This document shows, piece by piece, positions 7,953 through 17,639 of a stretch of 36,710 bases of DNA. The first letter of the stretch is position 1, and every line of letters starts with the position of its first letter. Origin of the DNA: CAYVTV01 sp964526475 (GTDB taxonomy: Bacteria; Bacteroidota; Bacteroidia; Bacteroidales; GCA-2748055); the NCBI GenBank assembly GCA_964526475.1, contig CAZGKF010000039.1, forward strand, positions 1-36,710, in the 5' to 3' direction. A model generated the notes under the pieces. The model worked only from the letters and a program-made list of their open reading frames with translations, searched no databases and was not told where the DNA came from. Both the position numbers and the translations under genes were made by a program.

Positions 7953-10301
7953 CTAAAAGTTGAAATTATAGCTTAGTGCAGGAATAACTGAAAAAAGATA
8001 GGTCATTTCCGCATGCATAACTCCCGGTACTTCCTTATCATTAATAAAATTAATAGCCCATGCATTCTTCCTGGCATAGGCATTGTAAACAGACAGACTC
8101 CAGTTACTGTTCCACTTTTTTTCAGGCCTTTGTTTCCCGGTATATGTAAAGGAAACATCAAGACGATGGTAATCAGGCATTCTGTATTCATTTCTCCCTG
8201 AGTAAACGGGAGCGATAATATTTAGCAGTTCAAACCTGCCAACAGGAAAAGTTACAGGAATTCCTGATGAATAAATCCAATTTGCCCCGGCAGATAAGCG
8301 ATTAGAAATGGAATAATTCGCTACCATGGTAATATTATGAGGTTTATCATAAGGAGCGAGATAGGGTAAGCCATTATTAATTCCTTCGATTTTTCTTTCA
8401 GTTTTCGACAGAGTATAAGCTATCCAACCGTTTATTTTATTGGCATTCAGCTTAATGAAAAGTTCCATGCCATATGACGATGATTCCCCTACCCTTACTT
8501 CCCCTTCTAATTTTGGATTAAGCAGAAGATTTGGATGATCCTTGAAATCAATAGTATTTTGCATTACTTTGTAGTAAGCTTCAATAGATGCCTCCACTCT
8601 TTGATTAAACAGATTTCTGAAAAACCCTATAGACAGTTGATCAGAAATCTGTGGTTTAATATTTGGGCTGACAGGAAACCAGATATCCAGAGGAGTTCCT
8701 GCAGTAGAATTCTGCGCCAGCTGCAAATATTGGCGTGTTCTGGAGTAACTTGCCTTTAAAGATGTTATTTCATTGACCAGATAGTTAATCCCAAGTCTTG
8801 GTTCAGGTCCAAAATAAGAACTGAAGAAATCAAATCCTTTATAAACAGTAGAATCTATTGGTAAATAGTTTTCATCGTAATTATATACAGTAGCATCTCC
8901 AAAATTATGAAAAGAAGATAACCTTAATCCATATTTAAAAGAGAAACGACCTTTTGTTTTTTGTTCAATATTCATATATAATCCATTTTCCAATGCTTTT
9001 TGTCCTGGCAGGATCAACTCTCCGAAAAATGATTCAGAACCTGTACCTCTTGCAATACCGGGAGCAAACTTATGATAAGTGATAATGCCCCCGTAACTGA
9101 TCTGAATATCAGGGCTGAAATAATTGGTAAAATCAATTTTCAAACTGAGATCATTCATTGTTGAGAACCATTCGAATGAATTAAGTTCCCCTTCCGGAGT
9201 ACCAAGTTTATAGTCATAATATGAATGTATCAGGGAGAAATTTGAAAAAAGTTTATTACTGAAAAGATGATTCCAGCGGGCTGTAAGTGTTCGGTTCCCA
9301 AATCCAAGTGATGCAAAAGGGTTTTTAAATAAATCCCTCCCAAAGTACCCTGATAAAAAAATCCGGTTATTCTCGTTGAGAATATGGTTAAATTTAGCAT
9401 TCAGATCATAAAAATAAAGCCTGCTTTTTCGCACATCTTCATTTCCTGAAAGGGGGAGAAAAAGATCAGCATATGTTCTCCTCCCAGACACTATAAATGA
9501 AGCTTTCTCCTTTATTACAGGGCCTTCAAGGGTCAGTCTGCTTGAAATACTTCCTATCCCGCCAGAACCTGATAATTCCCGCAGATTACCTTCTTTCATT
9601 CGAATATCAAGCAATGAAGAAAGCCTGCCTCCACTGCTTGCTGGAATATCGCCTTTAAAGAGTTTTACATCTTTTATGGCATCGTTATTAAAAACCGAAA
9701 AGAAACCCAGGAAATGAGAAGCATTATATACTGTGGCCTCATCAAGCAGAATAAGATTCTGGTCTATACTACCTCCTCTTACACTAAAACCCGATGATCC
9801 TTCAGAAGTTGACTGTACACCCGGGAGAAGCTGAATTGCCTTGATGATATCCACTTCTCCCATAAAAGCCGGAACTTTGCGGATCAGATACATTGGAAGC
9901 TGAATAGTTCCCATTTCAAGTTCGGTAATATTTGAATTCTTTTTGGCAGCAGTAATTACTACCTCCTCAAGGATCTGTGTTTTTTCGCCAAGATCAATGT
10001 TCAGAATGATATCAGACTTAAGCTCAAGTATTTGCTCTACAGTATGATATCCAATATGAGAAAACCCCAGCGTATATATACCTGATGGAAGAGTAATGGA
10101 ATAAAACCCATAGGAATTGGTAAGAGTCCCCTTTCCTGATTCCCCGACATAAACATTCACTGCAATAAGAGCCTCCCCTGTGCTTTGATCCCTCACATAA
10201 CCTGAAATTGTATTTACCTGACCGGTAAATTGTTTGCCAGCATTTACAGCTTTGGGAATAAGCAATACTAGTATAATTATCAGGATAAAAAATCTTTTCA
10301 T
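7953..10301 (-). CDS. TonB-dependent receptor, first gene of receptor-DUF4249 pair
   Basis: The 782-residue receptor starts at MKRFFILIIILVLLIPKAVN, a proper signal peptide. The open frame extends 34 codons further upstream to 10403 with a second hydrophobic stretch, but that would bury the signal, so I chose the ATG at 10301. The carboxypeptidase-regulatory-like domain covers about 30-110 (TISGYVRDQSTGEALIAVNV, SYGFYSITLPSG). The plug holds IIKAIQLLPGVQSTSEGSSG and SVRGGSIDQNLILLDEA, and the barrel ends in Phe (SYNFNF). It is translationally coupled to the DUF4249 lipoprotein, so the pair probably acts as a receptor with a surface lipoprotein. The ligand is unknown. Confidence 0.92.
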   Translation of the reverse strand: MKRFFILIIILVLLIPKAVNAGKQFTGQVNTISGYVRDQSTGEALIAVNVYVGESGKGTLTNSYGFYSITLPSGIYTLGFSHIGYHTVEQILELKSDIILNIDLGEKTQILEEVVITAAKKNSNITELEMGTIQLPMYLIRKVPAFMGEVDIIKAIQLLPGVQSTSEGSSGFSVRGGSIDQNLILLDEATVYNASHFLGFFSVFNNDAIKDVKLFKGDIPASSGGRLSSLLDIRMKEGNLRELSGSGGIGSISSRLTLEGPVIKEKASFIVSGRRTYADLFLPLSGNEDVRKSRLYFYDLNAKFNHILNENNRIFLSGYFGRDLFKNPFASLGFGNRTLTARWNHLFSNKLFSNFSLIHSYYDYKLGTPEGELNSFEWFSTMNDLSLKIDFTNYFSPDIQISYGGIITYHKFAPGIARGTGSESFFGELILPGQKALENGLYMNIEQKTKGRFSFKYGLRLSSFHNFGDATVYNYDENYLPIDSTVYKGFDFFSSYFGPEPRLGINYLVNEITSLKASYSRTRQYLQLAQNSTAGTPLDIWFPVSPNIKPQISDQLSIGFFRNLFNQRVEASIEAYYKVMQNTIDFKDHPNLLLNPKLEGEVRVGESSSYGMELFIKLNANKINGWIAYTLSKTERKIEGINNGLPYLAPYDKPHNITMVANYSISNRLSAGANWIYSSGIPVTFPVGRFELLNIIAPVYSGRNEYRMPDYHRLDVSFTYTGKQRPEKKWNSNWSLSVYNAYARKNAWAINFINDKEVPGVMHAEMTYLFSVIPALSYNFNF

Positions 10302-10503
10302 AAACAGTAAAACTGGATAACAGTACAGGCTGATAAAAGTTCTAAAGTTCTCAAATAATAAGCCAAAAACAAGAATTATAAAAAAATGTTTTTTTTTATT
10401 CATCCCTCAAACCACACATTCGGTTTACCAGATAATTATTACCGAAAGACTGAACAACTATGTAAAAAAACTGTTCATTTTATATAATCGGTAAGAAATG
10501 TTT

Positions 10504-10511
10504 TATATTTG
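10504..10511 (+). promoter_or_regulatory. -7 box TATATTTG upstream of leuC
   Basis: TATATTTG fits TAnnTTTG exactly and would start transcription near 10518, leaving a leader of about 100 bases before leuC. The leader opens with a small AT inverted repeat, AAAACT-TT-AGTTTT (10519-10532). Further upstream TTCGGT (10419-10424) and ACCGAA (10441-10446) form a spaced inverted repeat that could bind a regulator. No -33 TTG is evident. Confidence 0.35.
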
Positions 10512-10617
10512 CAGGCTTAAAACTTTAGTTTTTCACCTATACATTTAGCATAGTATTAACGGGTGATGAGAGCAAATTGATTCCTTAATATTATTAAAAT
10601 CAAAACAAAATCATTTA

Positions 10618-12018
10618 ATGGGGAAAACACTTTTTGATAAAATATGGGATACTCATGTAGTAGAAAAAATTGAAGGAGGCCCTGATGTTTTATATATTGA
10701 CAGGCATCTGGTGCATGAGGTTACAAGTCCTGTTGCATTTTTAGGACTGGAACGCCGTGGATTGAAAATTTTTCGTCCGGAGAACACTGTAGCTACACCT
10801 GACCATAATGTTCCCACAATAGATCAGCATTTACCAATTAAGGATGAACTCTCACGTTATCAGGTAAACAAGCTTACAGAAAACTGCAAAAAGCATGATA
10901 TTACACTATACGGGCTAAATCATCCCTACCAGGGTATTGTTCATGTTATAGGTCCCGAGTTGGGTATAACTCAACCTGGAATGACCATTGTATGCGGAGA
11001 TAGTCATACTTCCACCCACGGTGCATTTGGGAGTGCCGCTTTCGGCATAGGAACAAGTGAGGTTGAAATGGTTCTGGCCTCACAATGTATTTTGCAGCCC
11101 AAACCAAAAAAAATGAGGATTAACGTGGATGGGGTCGCGGGTAAAGGGGTTCAGTCAAAAGATATTATTCTTTATATCATTTCGAAGATATCTGCCAGTG
11201 GAGGCACAGGTTTTTTTATAGAATATGCAGGATCCGCCATCCGAAACCTAAGTATGGAAGCAAGGATGACCATATGCAATATGAGTATTGAAATGGGAGC
11301 CCGTGGCGGACTAATAGCTCCGGATGAGATTACCTTTGAATATGTTAAAGGACGGAAATATTCACCCAAAAATGCTCAATGGGAAAAAGCCATTGCATAC
11401 TGGAAAACCCTGCAAACAGATAATGATGCCATATTCGATAAGGAATATCATTTTGACGCTGCCGATATTGAACCCATGATTACATATGGAACAAATCCTG
11501 GTATGGGAATAAAAATAACTGAAGGCATACCTGATGGGAGCGATCTGAATGATACCAACAGAAATACCTTTTTTAATGCAATGCAGTATATGGGTTTAAA
11601 CCCGGGATCCAGACTATTAGGTAAAAAAATAGATTATGTTTTTATTGGGAGTTGTACTAATGGGCGGATAGAAGATCTTCGCACAGTTGCTGGTTTTATT
11701 AAAGGCAAAAAGAAAGCTGATAATGTGACAGCATGGATTGTTCCCGGATCGAAGCAGGTAGAAAAAATGGCAAGTGAAGAGGGAATAACCACGATACTGG
11801 AAGATGCAGGTTTTCGCCTGCGCCAACCCGGATGTTCAGCTTGTCTCGCTATGAATGATGATAAAATACCAGAAGGTAAATATTGCGTTTCAACCTCTAA
11901 CAGGAATTTTGAAGGACGTCAGGGCCCCGGAGCCCGCACTCTGCTTGTTAGTCCTTTAACAGCCGCTGTAGCAGCTATTACTGGGAAAATCGCAGATCCG
12001 AGAGATTTCATTAGATAA
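10618..12018 (+). CDS. leuC: 3-isopropylmalate dehydratase large subunit
   Basis: The 466-residue LeuC isomerises 2-isopropylmalate to 3-isopropylmalate with LeuD in the cytosol, and in the citramalate pathway acts on citramalate. The aconitase-type [4Fe-4S] ligands are visible at Cys346 (FIGSCTNGRIEDLR), Cys406 and Cys409 (PGCSACLAMNDD), at the spacing of the well-studied enzymes. GDSHTSTHGAFGSAAFGIG and STSNRNFEGRQGPGARTLL are further family blocks. Length is normal for the bacterial leuC type. It is the first gene of a plus-strand run leuC-leuD-synthase-leuB. The ATG follows an A-rich leader without a Shine-Dalgarno sequence, as is usual in this phylum. Confidence 0.97.
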   Translation: MGKTLFDKIWDTHVVEKIEGGPDVLYIDRHLVHEVTSPVAFLGLERRGLKIFRPENTVATPDHNVPTIDQHLPIKDELSRYQVNKLTENCKKHDITLYGLNHPYQGIVHVIGPELGITQPGMTIVCGDSHTSTHGAFGSAAFGIGTSEVEMVLASQCILQPKPKKMRINVDGVAGKGVQSKDIILYIISKISASGGTGFFIEYAGSAIRNLSMEARMTICNMSIEMGARGGLIAPDEITFEYVKGRKYSPKNAQWEKAIAYWKTLQTDNDAIFDKEYHFDAADIEPMITYGTNPGMGIKITEGIPDGSDLNDTNRNTFFNAMQYMGLNPGSRLLGKKIDYVFIGSCTNGRIEDLRTVAGFIKGKKKADNVTAWIVPGSKQVEKMASEEGITTILEDAGFRLRQPGCSACLAMNDDKIPEGKYCVSTSNRNFEGRQGPGARTLLVSPLTAAVAAITGKIADPRDFIR

Positions 12019-12094
12019 CTTAAGGTATTTATTATTATTGAATGTAATCCTTAAGAATTTTAAAATAAATACTTCAAATTGAATTTATAAGACT

Positions 12095-12697
12095 ATGCCA
12101 ATAGAAAAATTTACAACCATTGAATCTACTGCAGTACCGCTTCCTATAGAGAATATTGATACTGACCAAATAATTCCGGCCCGTTTTCTGAAAGCTACAG
12201 AGCGAAAAGGTTTTGGAGATAATTTGTTTCGTGATTGGCGATACGATAAATCAGGTAATCCACGACAGGATTTTCCGTTAAATAATCCTGATTATTCCGG
12301 AAGAATACTGATTGCAGGGAAAAACTTTGGCAGTGGTTCGAGCCGCGAACATGCCGCCTGGGCTCTTTATGACTATGGGTTCAGGGTAGTGATATCCAGT
12401 TTTTTTGCTGACATATTCAAAAATAACGCACTTAATACCGGATTATTACCTGTTCAGGTTTCTGCTGAATTTCTTGAGAAACTATTTACCTGCATTGCAA
12501 ATAACAGAAACACCTTAATCAGTGTTGATCTTAAAAACCAGATACTTACAGTTAAAGAAAACGATATTAGTGAAAATTTCGAAATTAACTCCTATAAAAA
12601 GAACTGTCTTATCAATGGCTACGATGACATTGACTTTCTGCTGAGCCTTAAAAATAAAATAGAAGCATTTGAAACAAGCAGATCATATTATCATTGA
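12095..12697 (+). CDS. leuD: 3-isopropylmalate dehydratase small subunit
   Basis: The 200-residue swivel-domain subunit pairs with LeuC. ENIDTDQIIPARFLK near the N-terminus and GKNFGSGSSREHAAWALYDY at about 70-90 are the substrate-binding hallmarks, followed by SSFFADIFKNNALNTGLLPV. Length and order agree with LeuD. It sits 76 bases after leuC and 28 bases before the next gene. The leuC-leuD gap contains a CTTAAG word repeated about 30 bases apart, of unknown meaning. Confidence 0.97.
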   Translation: MPIEKFTTIESTAVPLPIENIDTDQIIPARFLKATERKGFGDNLFRDWRYDKSGNPRQDFPLNNPDYSGRILIAGKNFGSGSSREHAAWALYDYGFRVVISSFFADIFKNNALNTGLLPVQVSAEFLEKLFTCIANNRNTLISVDLKNQILTVKENDISENFEINSYKKNCLINGYDDIDFLLSLKNKIEAFETSRSYYH

Positions 12698-12725
12698 TTT
12701 TTATCATAATAAAAATTAGACTATC

Positions 12726-14237
12726 ATGCAGATCGAAATAATGGATACCACCTTACGTGATGGTGAACAAACTTCAGGCGTATCTTTTACTGCGACTGAA
12801 AAACTCACAATTGCCAGACTCCTTCTTGAAGAATTAAAAGTTGACAGAATAGAAGTTGCATCTGCCAGGGTTTCTGAAGGAGAATTCAGAGCGGTAAAAA
12901 AAATAACTGAATGGGCAAAAGAAGCCGGTTATATTGATCGTATTGAAGTTCTGGGATTTATTGACGGAAATGAATCTTTAGATTGGATTGTTGATTCCGG
13001 AGCAAAGGTTGTTAACCTGTTGAGCAAAGGTTCATTAAAACATCTAACCGGCCAGTTGAAAAAAACGCCTGAACAACATGTCTCCGATATAAAAAATGTT
13101 ATTCATTATGCCGGAAAAAAAGAGCTTTCGGTTAATATTTATTTTGAAGACTGGAGTAACGGCATGCGTAATTCACGTGATTATGTTTTTTATCTGATCG
13201 ATTCACTGAAAACGGAACCAATTATCCGTTTTATGCTGCCCGACACCCTCGGTATTCTTAACTATGAAGAAACCTATGAATTTCTGAAAATGACTCTGGA
13301 CAAATATCCGGATTTACATTTTGATTTCCATTCCCATAATGATTATGATCTGGCCACTGCCAATTACTTTGCGGCCGTAAAAGCAGGAGTTAAAGGCGTG
13401 CACACTACAATTAACGGCCTTGGGGAAAGAGCAGGTAATGCTCCCTTATCCAGTACAATTGCCCTGTTAACAGATCACTGTGAGGTTACCATCGGTGTGG
13501 ATGAATCAAAGATCAATAAAGTGAGTAAACTGGTTGAGACCTTTTCGGGAATAAGAGTTCCTGCAAATAAACCAATTATAGGTGAGAATGTGTTTACCCA
13601 GACCTGTGGGGTTCATGCAGATGGTGATAATAAAGAAAACTTATATTTCAATGATCTTTTGCCTGAACGTTTTGGTCGTGTAAGGAAATATGCTCTGGGA
13701 AAAACAGCAGGAAAGTCAAATATTATGAAAAACCTCCAGGAACTTGGTATTGATCTTGACCAGGAGGCAATGAAGCTTGTAACCAAAAGAGTTATTGAAC
13801 TTGGTGATCAGAAAAAAGATGTTACTGCTGAGGACCTTCCCTACATTATATCTGATGTATTAAAAAGCAGACTCATTGAGCAAAAGATCAAAATAAAGAA
13901 TTACTCTCTCAGTCTCGCTGAAGGACTTAAACCTGTAGCAACAATTGCCATGGAGATCAATAAAAAATTATATCAGGAAACTTCAGTTGGCGACGGGCAA
14001 TATGATGCTTTCATGAAGGCTTTGGTGAAAATATATAAACCACTTAAGAAGAAGCTTCCAAAACTTATCGATTATATGGTAACAATTCCTCCTGGCGGTA
14101 AGACAGATGCACTTGTACTGACTGTTATCACATGGCGTAATTCCCGTGAATTTAAAACCCGCGGATTAGACTCCGATCAAACCGTTGCTGCTATTAAAGC
14201 TACAATTAAGATGTTAAACATTATTGAAAACGAGTAG
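12726..14237 (+). CDS. second LeuA/CimA-type synthase, probably citramalate synthase
   Basis: The 503-residue enzyme belongs to the HMG-CoA-lyase-like acyl-CoA:2-oxoacid condensing family. IMDTTLRDGEQTSGVSF carries the Arg-Asp active-site pair, HSHND at 202-206 gives the metal-binding histidines, and NGLGERAGNAPLSS is the family signature. A LeuA-type C-terminal allosteric domain follows from about residue 370. It differs from the true LeuA in this window (15358-16857): TSGVSF replaces PGCQL and HSHNDYD replaces HCHNDLG. Its place between leuCD and leuB fits a citramalate synthase, which would make 2-oxobutyrate for isoleucine from pyruvate. That is inference; a second 2-isopropylmalate synthase or homocitrate-type activity is possible. 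Confidence 0.8.
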   Translation: MQIEIMDTTLRDGEQTSGVSFTATEKLTIARLLLEELKVDRIEVASARVSEGEFRAVKKITEWAKEAGYIDRIEVLGFIDGNESLDWIVDSGAKVVNLLSKGSLKHLTGQLKKTPEQHVSDIKNVIHYAGKKELSVNIYFEDWSNGMRNSRDYVFYLIDSLKTEPIIRFMLPDTLGILNYEETYEFLKMTLDKYPDLHFDFHSHNDYDLATANYFAAVKAGVKGVHTTINGLGERAGNAPLSSTIALLTDHCEVTIGVDESKINKVSKLVETFSGIRVPANKPIIGENVFTQTCGVHADGDNKENLYFNDLLPERFGRVRKYALGKTAGKSNIMKNLQELGIDLDQEAMKLVTKRVIELGDQKKDVTAEDLPYIISDVLKSRLIEQKIKIKNYSLSLAEGLKPVATIAMEINKKLYQETSVGDGQYDAFMKALVKIYKPLKKKLPKLIDYMVTIPPGGKTDALVLTVITWRNSREFKTRGLDSDQTVAAIKATIKMLNIIENE

Positions 14238-14238
14238 A

Positions 14239-15306
14239 ATGAAAAAAAACATTGCAATTTTACCGGGCGATGGTATTGGTCCGGAAATCATGGTTCAGGC
14301 AGAAAAAGTTGTTAAAGCAATTGAGAAAAAGTTCAAACATGAGTTTATATTTCAAAATGGTCTTGTTGGTGCTGTTGCTATAAATGAAACCGGTAATCCA
14401 TTTCCCGATGAAACCTATGATCTTTGTATGAGATCGGATGCTGTTCTTTTTGGAGCTATAGGCGATCCGAAGTATGATAATGATCCTAAAGCCAGGGTCA
14501 GACCGGAACAAGGATTGCTTTCCATGAGAAAAAAACTTGGATTATATGCCAATATCAGACCTGTAATGACTTTTGAATCCCTTCTACATAAATCCCCCTT
14601 AAAAGCAGACATAGTTAAAGGAACTGATTTTGTTTTTATCAGGGAACTTACCGGAGGTATATATTTTGGAGAGCCCCGTGGTCGGAGTGAAAATGGCGAT
14701 ACTGCTTTTGATACCTGCACATACAGCAGGGATGAGATTATCAGGGTTGCCACACTGGCATTTGAATATGCCGGAAAAAGAAGAAAAAAACTGACAGCTG
14801 TTGATAAAGCTAATATCCTGGCTACATCGCGTTTATGGAGAGAAACTATTCAAAGTATGCATACCTCCTATCCTGACATTGAACTTGAGTTTATGTTTGT
14901 TGATAACGCTGCCATGCAGATCATTCAATGGCCAAAACGGTTTGATGTGGTTGTTACAGAAAACATGTTCGGTGATATTCTCACTGATGAAGCCAGTGTT
15001 ATTACCGGTTCACTAGGTTTACTTCCTTCTGCTTCAGTAGGTATTCACACCTCGGTATTTGAGCCCATACACGGATCCTATCCACAGGCTGCGGGTAAGA
15101 ATATTGCCAATCCTGTTGGTACTATCCTGTCGGCCGCCATGATGCTGGAGTATGCCTTCGGGATGAACAGGGAAGCTGAACTTGTGAGGGAGGCCGTTTC
15201 AGAATCTATGGCACAAGGTATGGTAACTGTGGATATTGCTGAATATAAATCTTACAGTACGATAGAAACGGGTAGTTGGATAGCAGATTATATACTTAAT
15301 AAGTAG
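14239..15306 (+). CDS. leuB: 3-isopropylmalate dehydrogenase
   Basis: The 355-residue NAD-dependent dehydrogenase oxidatively decarboxylates 3-isopropylmalate. NIAILPGDGIGPEIM, the substrate loop around RPEQGLLSMRKKLGLYANIRP, FIRELTGGIYFGEPRG, TAVDKANIL and VTENMFGDILTDEASVITGS are all LeuB signatures. The frame is open five codons upstream, to 14224 inside the preceding gene, but MKKNIAILPGDG at 14239 is the natural start. It lies one base after the preceding stop, so translation is probably coupled. The enzyme would also serve the citramalate route by acting on 3-methylmalate. The gene ends 51 bases before the convergent leuA stop. Confidence 0.97.
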   Translation: MKKNIAILPGDGIGPEIMVQAEKVVKAIEKKFKHEFIFQNGLVGAVAINETGNPFPDETYDLCMRSDAVLFGAIGDPKYDNDPKARVRPEQGLLSMRKKLGLYANIRPVMTFESLLHKSPLKADIVKGTDFVFIRELTGGIYFGEPRGRSENGDTAFDTCTYSRDEIIRVATLAFEYAGKRRKKLTAVDKANILATSRLWRETIQSMHTSYPDIELEFMFVDNAAMQIIQWPKRFDVVVTENMFGDILTDEASVITGSLGLLPSASVGIHTSVFEPIHGSYPQAAGKNIANPVGTILSAAMMLEYAFGMNREAELVREAVSESMAQGMVTVDIAEYKSYSTIETGSWIADYILNK

Positions 15307-15357
15307 AATTGATACTTACCTTATCCTGTTGGTCTTCAGAAAGAGAAAATTAATAAA

Positions 15358-16857
15358 TTAAATAATTCTGCTGAGAGCATCGATATAGGCTTCTACAGAA
15401 GCGGTAATGATATCGGTTGAAGCAGAAAACCCATAATATATCGCCCCTTTGTATTCAACCTGGATATGAACTTTGCCAAGGTCATTACTTCCTCTTGTAA
15501 TTGCCTGAATTAAAAACTCCTCCAGCCTGGCTTTTCTGGTAACTAACTGTTTTACAGCATTGAAAGCAGCATCAACAGGTCCGTTGCCAGCAGCAGTAGC
15601 TGATGCTTCCTGACCGTTTATTTCAAGGATTATACTTGCTGTCGGAATGCTTCCCTTACCACATATTACCTGTAGAGATTTAAGTTTAATCCGTTTTTCT
15701 GCATCTCTTTCTTCCATTCCTGCAAGAATCCTTAAATCCTCATCGGTAATATCTTTTTTCTGGTCTGCAAGACGAAGAAATTCCTCATAAACGTGATCAA
15801 GTTTCTCTTTATCTAATTTATATCCCAGCTTGTCAAGCCTGTGTTTTAAAGCAGCTCTCCCGCTTCTTGCGGTAAGGACAATGGAGGACTCACTGATACC
15901 AACTGCTTTAGGATCAATTATCTCATAATTCTCCCTTCTCTTTAGTACTCCATCCTGATGTATTCCTGACGAATGCGCAAAGGCGTTCCTGCCAACAATA
16001 GCTTTATTTGGCTGTACAGGCATGCGCATCAATGTGGAAACAAGTCTGCTCGCAGAATATATTTTTTTTGTATTAATACCTGTATCTACCTTCAGGTTTT
16101 TTCTGCTTTTCAGGATCATAACTACTTCTTCAAGAGAAGTATTTCCTGCTCTCTCCCCAATCCCATTCATTGTTACCTCAACCTGTCTTGCCCCGTTCAT
16201 TATGCCCGCGATTGTATTCGCAGTAGCCATACCGAGGTCATTATGACAATGTGTTGATATTACAACATTATCAATACCTTTAACATTATCTTTAAGGTAT
16301 TTTATTTTTTTCCCGTATTCATCGGGTAAGGTATATCCTGTTGTATCAGGGATATTAATTACCGTTGCCCCTGCTTTAATAACTGCTTCAACCACCCTTG
16401 CAAGGTATTTATTATCTGTTCTTCCAGCGTCTTCAGCATAAAATTCAACATCATCAACAAAATTCCGCGCATATTTAACTGCATCCTGAGCTCTCACTAT
16501 TATCTCATCAGGGGTACTGTTGAATTTATAATGAATGTGATAATAGGAAGTGCCAATACCAGTATGTATCCTGCCCTTTTTAGCATATTTTAGCGAATCT
16601 CCAGCAACTTCGATATCTCTCTTAACAGCACGTGTTAAGGCACAGATGACAGGATTGCTGACTGCCTTCGAAATTTCAATCACAGAGTTAAAATCACCAG
16701 GACTACTGATTGGAAAACCTGCTTCAATAATATCTACCCCAAGAGCTTCCAAAGCTCTTGCAACTTCTATTTTCTCAACAGTATTTAACTGACAACCAGG
16801 TACTTGCTCTCCATCCCTAAGGGTGGTGTCAAAAACATAAACTCTATCTTTAGTCAT
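15358..16857 (-). CDS. leuA: 2-isopropylmalate synthase
   Basis: The 499-residue enzyme condenses acetyl-CoA with 2-oxoisovalerate, the committed step of leucine synthesis. FDTTLRDGEQVPGCQLN at the N-terminus, HCHNDLGMATANTIAG in the middle and NGIGERAGNTSLEE are canonical. The bridging segment (FAHSSGIHQDGVLK) and the C-terminal regulatory domain from about residue 375 to the end, which mediates leucine feedback, are complete. It is transcribed towards leuB from the opposite strand, so its control is separate from that of leuCD-synthase-leuB. No hairpin terminator is obvious in the 51-base convergent gap. The ATG at 16857 is the clear start. Confidence 0.95.
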   Translation of the reverse strand: MTKDRVYVFDTTLRDGEQVPGCQLNTVEKIEVARALEALGVDIIEAGFPISSPGDFNSVIEISKAVSNPVICALTRAVKRDIEVAGDSLKYAKKGRIHTGIGTSYYHIHYKFNSTPDEIIVRAQDAVKYARNFVDDVEFYAEDAGRTDNKYLARVVEAVIKAGATVINIPDTTGYTLPDEYGKKIKYLKDNVKGIDNVVISTHCHNDLGMATANTIAGIMNGARQVEVTMNGIGERAGNTSLEEVVMILKSRKNLKVDTGINTKKIYSASRLVSTLMRMPVQPNKAIVGRNAFAHSSGIHQDGVLKRRENYEIIDPKAVGISESSIVLTARSGRAALKHRLDKLGYKLDKEKLDHVYEEFLRLADQKKDITDEDLRILAGMEERDAEKRIKLKSLQVICGKGSIPTASIILEINGQEASATAAGNGPVDAAFNAVKQLVTRKARLEEFLIQAITRGSNDLGKVHIQVEYKGAIYYGFSASTDIITASVEAYIDALSRII

Positions 16858-17002
16858 TATCTCAATGTTAATAAAAATCCAGTGATAAATAATATATTAT
16901 CTATCCGGTATTTAACCAATTTAAATACAAAAGAAATAATAAATGTTTAAATAACCTAAAAGGTATCTTTGTTTTTGCTGACGCGGGAGTAGAAAACAAA
17001 AT

Positions 17003-17509
17003 TTATGAAAATTCATTTATTAACTGTTCCACCCATCTTTTAACACGGTCTTTATTTTTGGAACCCTGGTTTTCGTAGTCTATTGCCAAACCCATGAATT
17101 CATCTCCTCTTTGTGCAAGAGAGCTTTCGAAATCATAACCTGAAACGGAAGTAAAACCTGCCAGTTTTGCACCTCTTTCCTCCAAGAGGGAGCCGATAAT
17201 GCCTATTCCGTCTACAAAATTTTCCGGGTAGTTTTTTTGGTCGCCGAGACCAAACAGAGCGATAATTTTCCCCTGCAGGTTCATTTCCTCTATTTCCGGG
17301 ACAAATTCATCCCAATAGTTAGGAAGTTCACCATCAAACCAGGTTGGAACTCCCAGAATCAGATTATCATATGAAAGGAATTTTTTCGCATCAATATCTT
17401 CAGCGTTAACCATTTTTACCTTATCATCCTCAAATGCATGATGGATAAGTTTTGCAATTTTTCCTGATTTCACGGTATTGAAACTATAAATGATGGCTGT
17501 TTTTTTCAT
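17003..17509 (-). CDS. flavodoxin, atypical phosphate loop
   Basis: The 168-residue long-chain flavodoxin has the FMN-stacking Trp57 (VPTWFDGELPNYWDEF) and Tyr94 (FGLGDQKNYPENF), the GAKLAGFTSV strand and SGYDFESSLA near the C-terminus. It is a soluble one-electron carrier, commonly induced when iron is scarce. The oddity is the FMN phosphate loop: the usual T/S-x-T-G-x-T is replaced by IIYSFNTVKSGKIAK (residues 6-20), with no TGNT-like motif. It may belong to a Bacteroidota flavodoxin paralogue group with a changed FMN site. It lies downstream of the E1 gene on the same strand, 130 bases away, and its transcription may be separate. Confidence 0.88.
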   Translation of the reverse strand: MKKTAIIYSFNTVKSGKIAKLIHHAFEDDKVKMVNAEDIDAKKFLSYDNLILGVPTWFDGELPNYWDEFVPEIEEMNLQGKIIALFGLGDQKNYPENFVDGIGIIGSLLEERGAKLAGFTSVSGYDFESSLAQRGDEFMGLAIDYENQGSKNKDRVKRWVEQLINEFS

Positions 17510-17639
17510 TAGTTAAAGATTTTATAAAGATAAAAAAGAACTATGCAGGTGGATTAACATTGCATTTATTTTTATATCCCCGGAGTTTACTTTAGTAAAT
17601 CCAGCTACAATTAGCGGTAGAAACATCAATAGTAAATAC

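Noticed and set aside
10302..10403. N-terminal extension of the second TonB-dependent receptor
   Set aside because: The extension would place a second hydrophobic segment before the true signal peptide; the ATG at 10301 gives a normal signal sequence.
16964..16975. TATCTTTG box on the plus strand
   Set aside because: It is not followed by any plus-strand gene; the genes on both sides here run on the minus strand.
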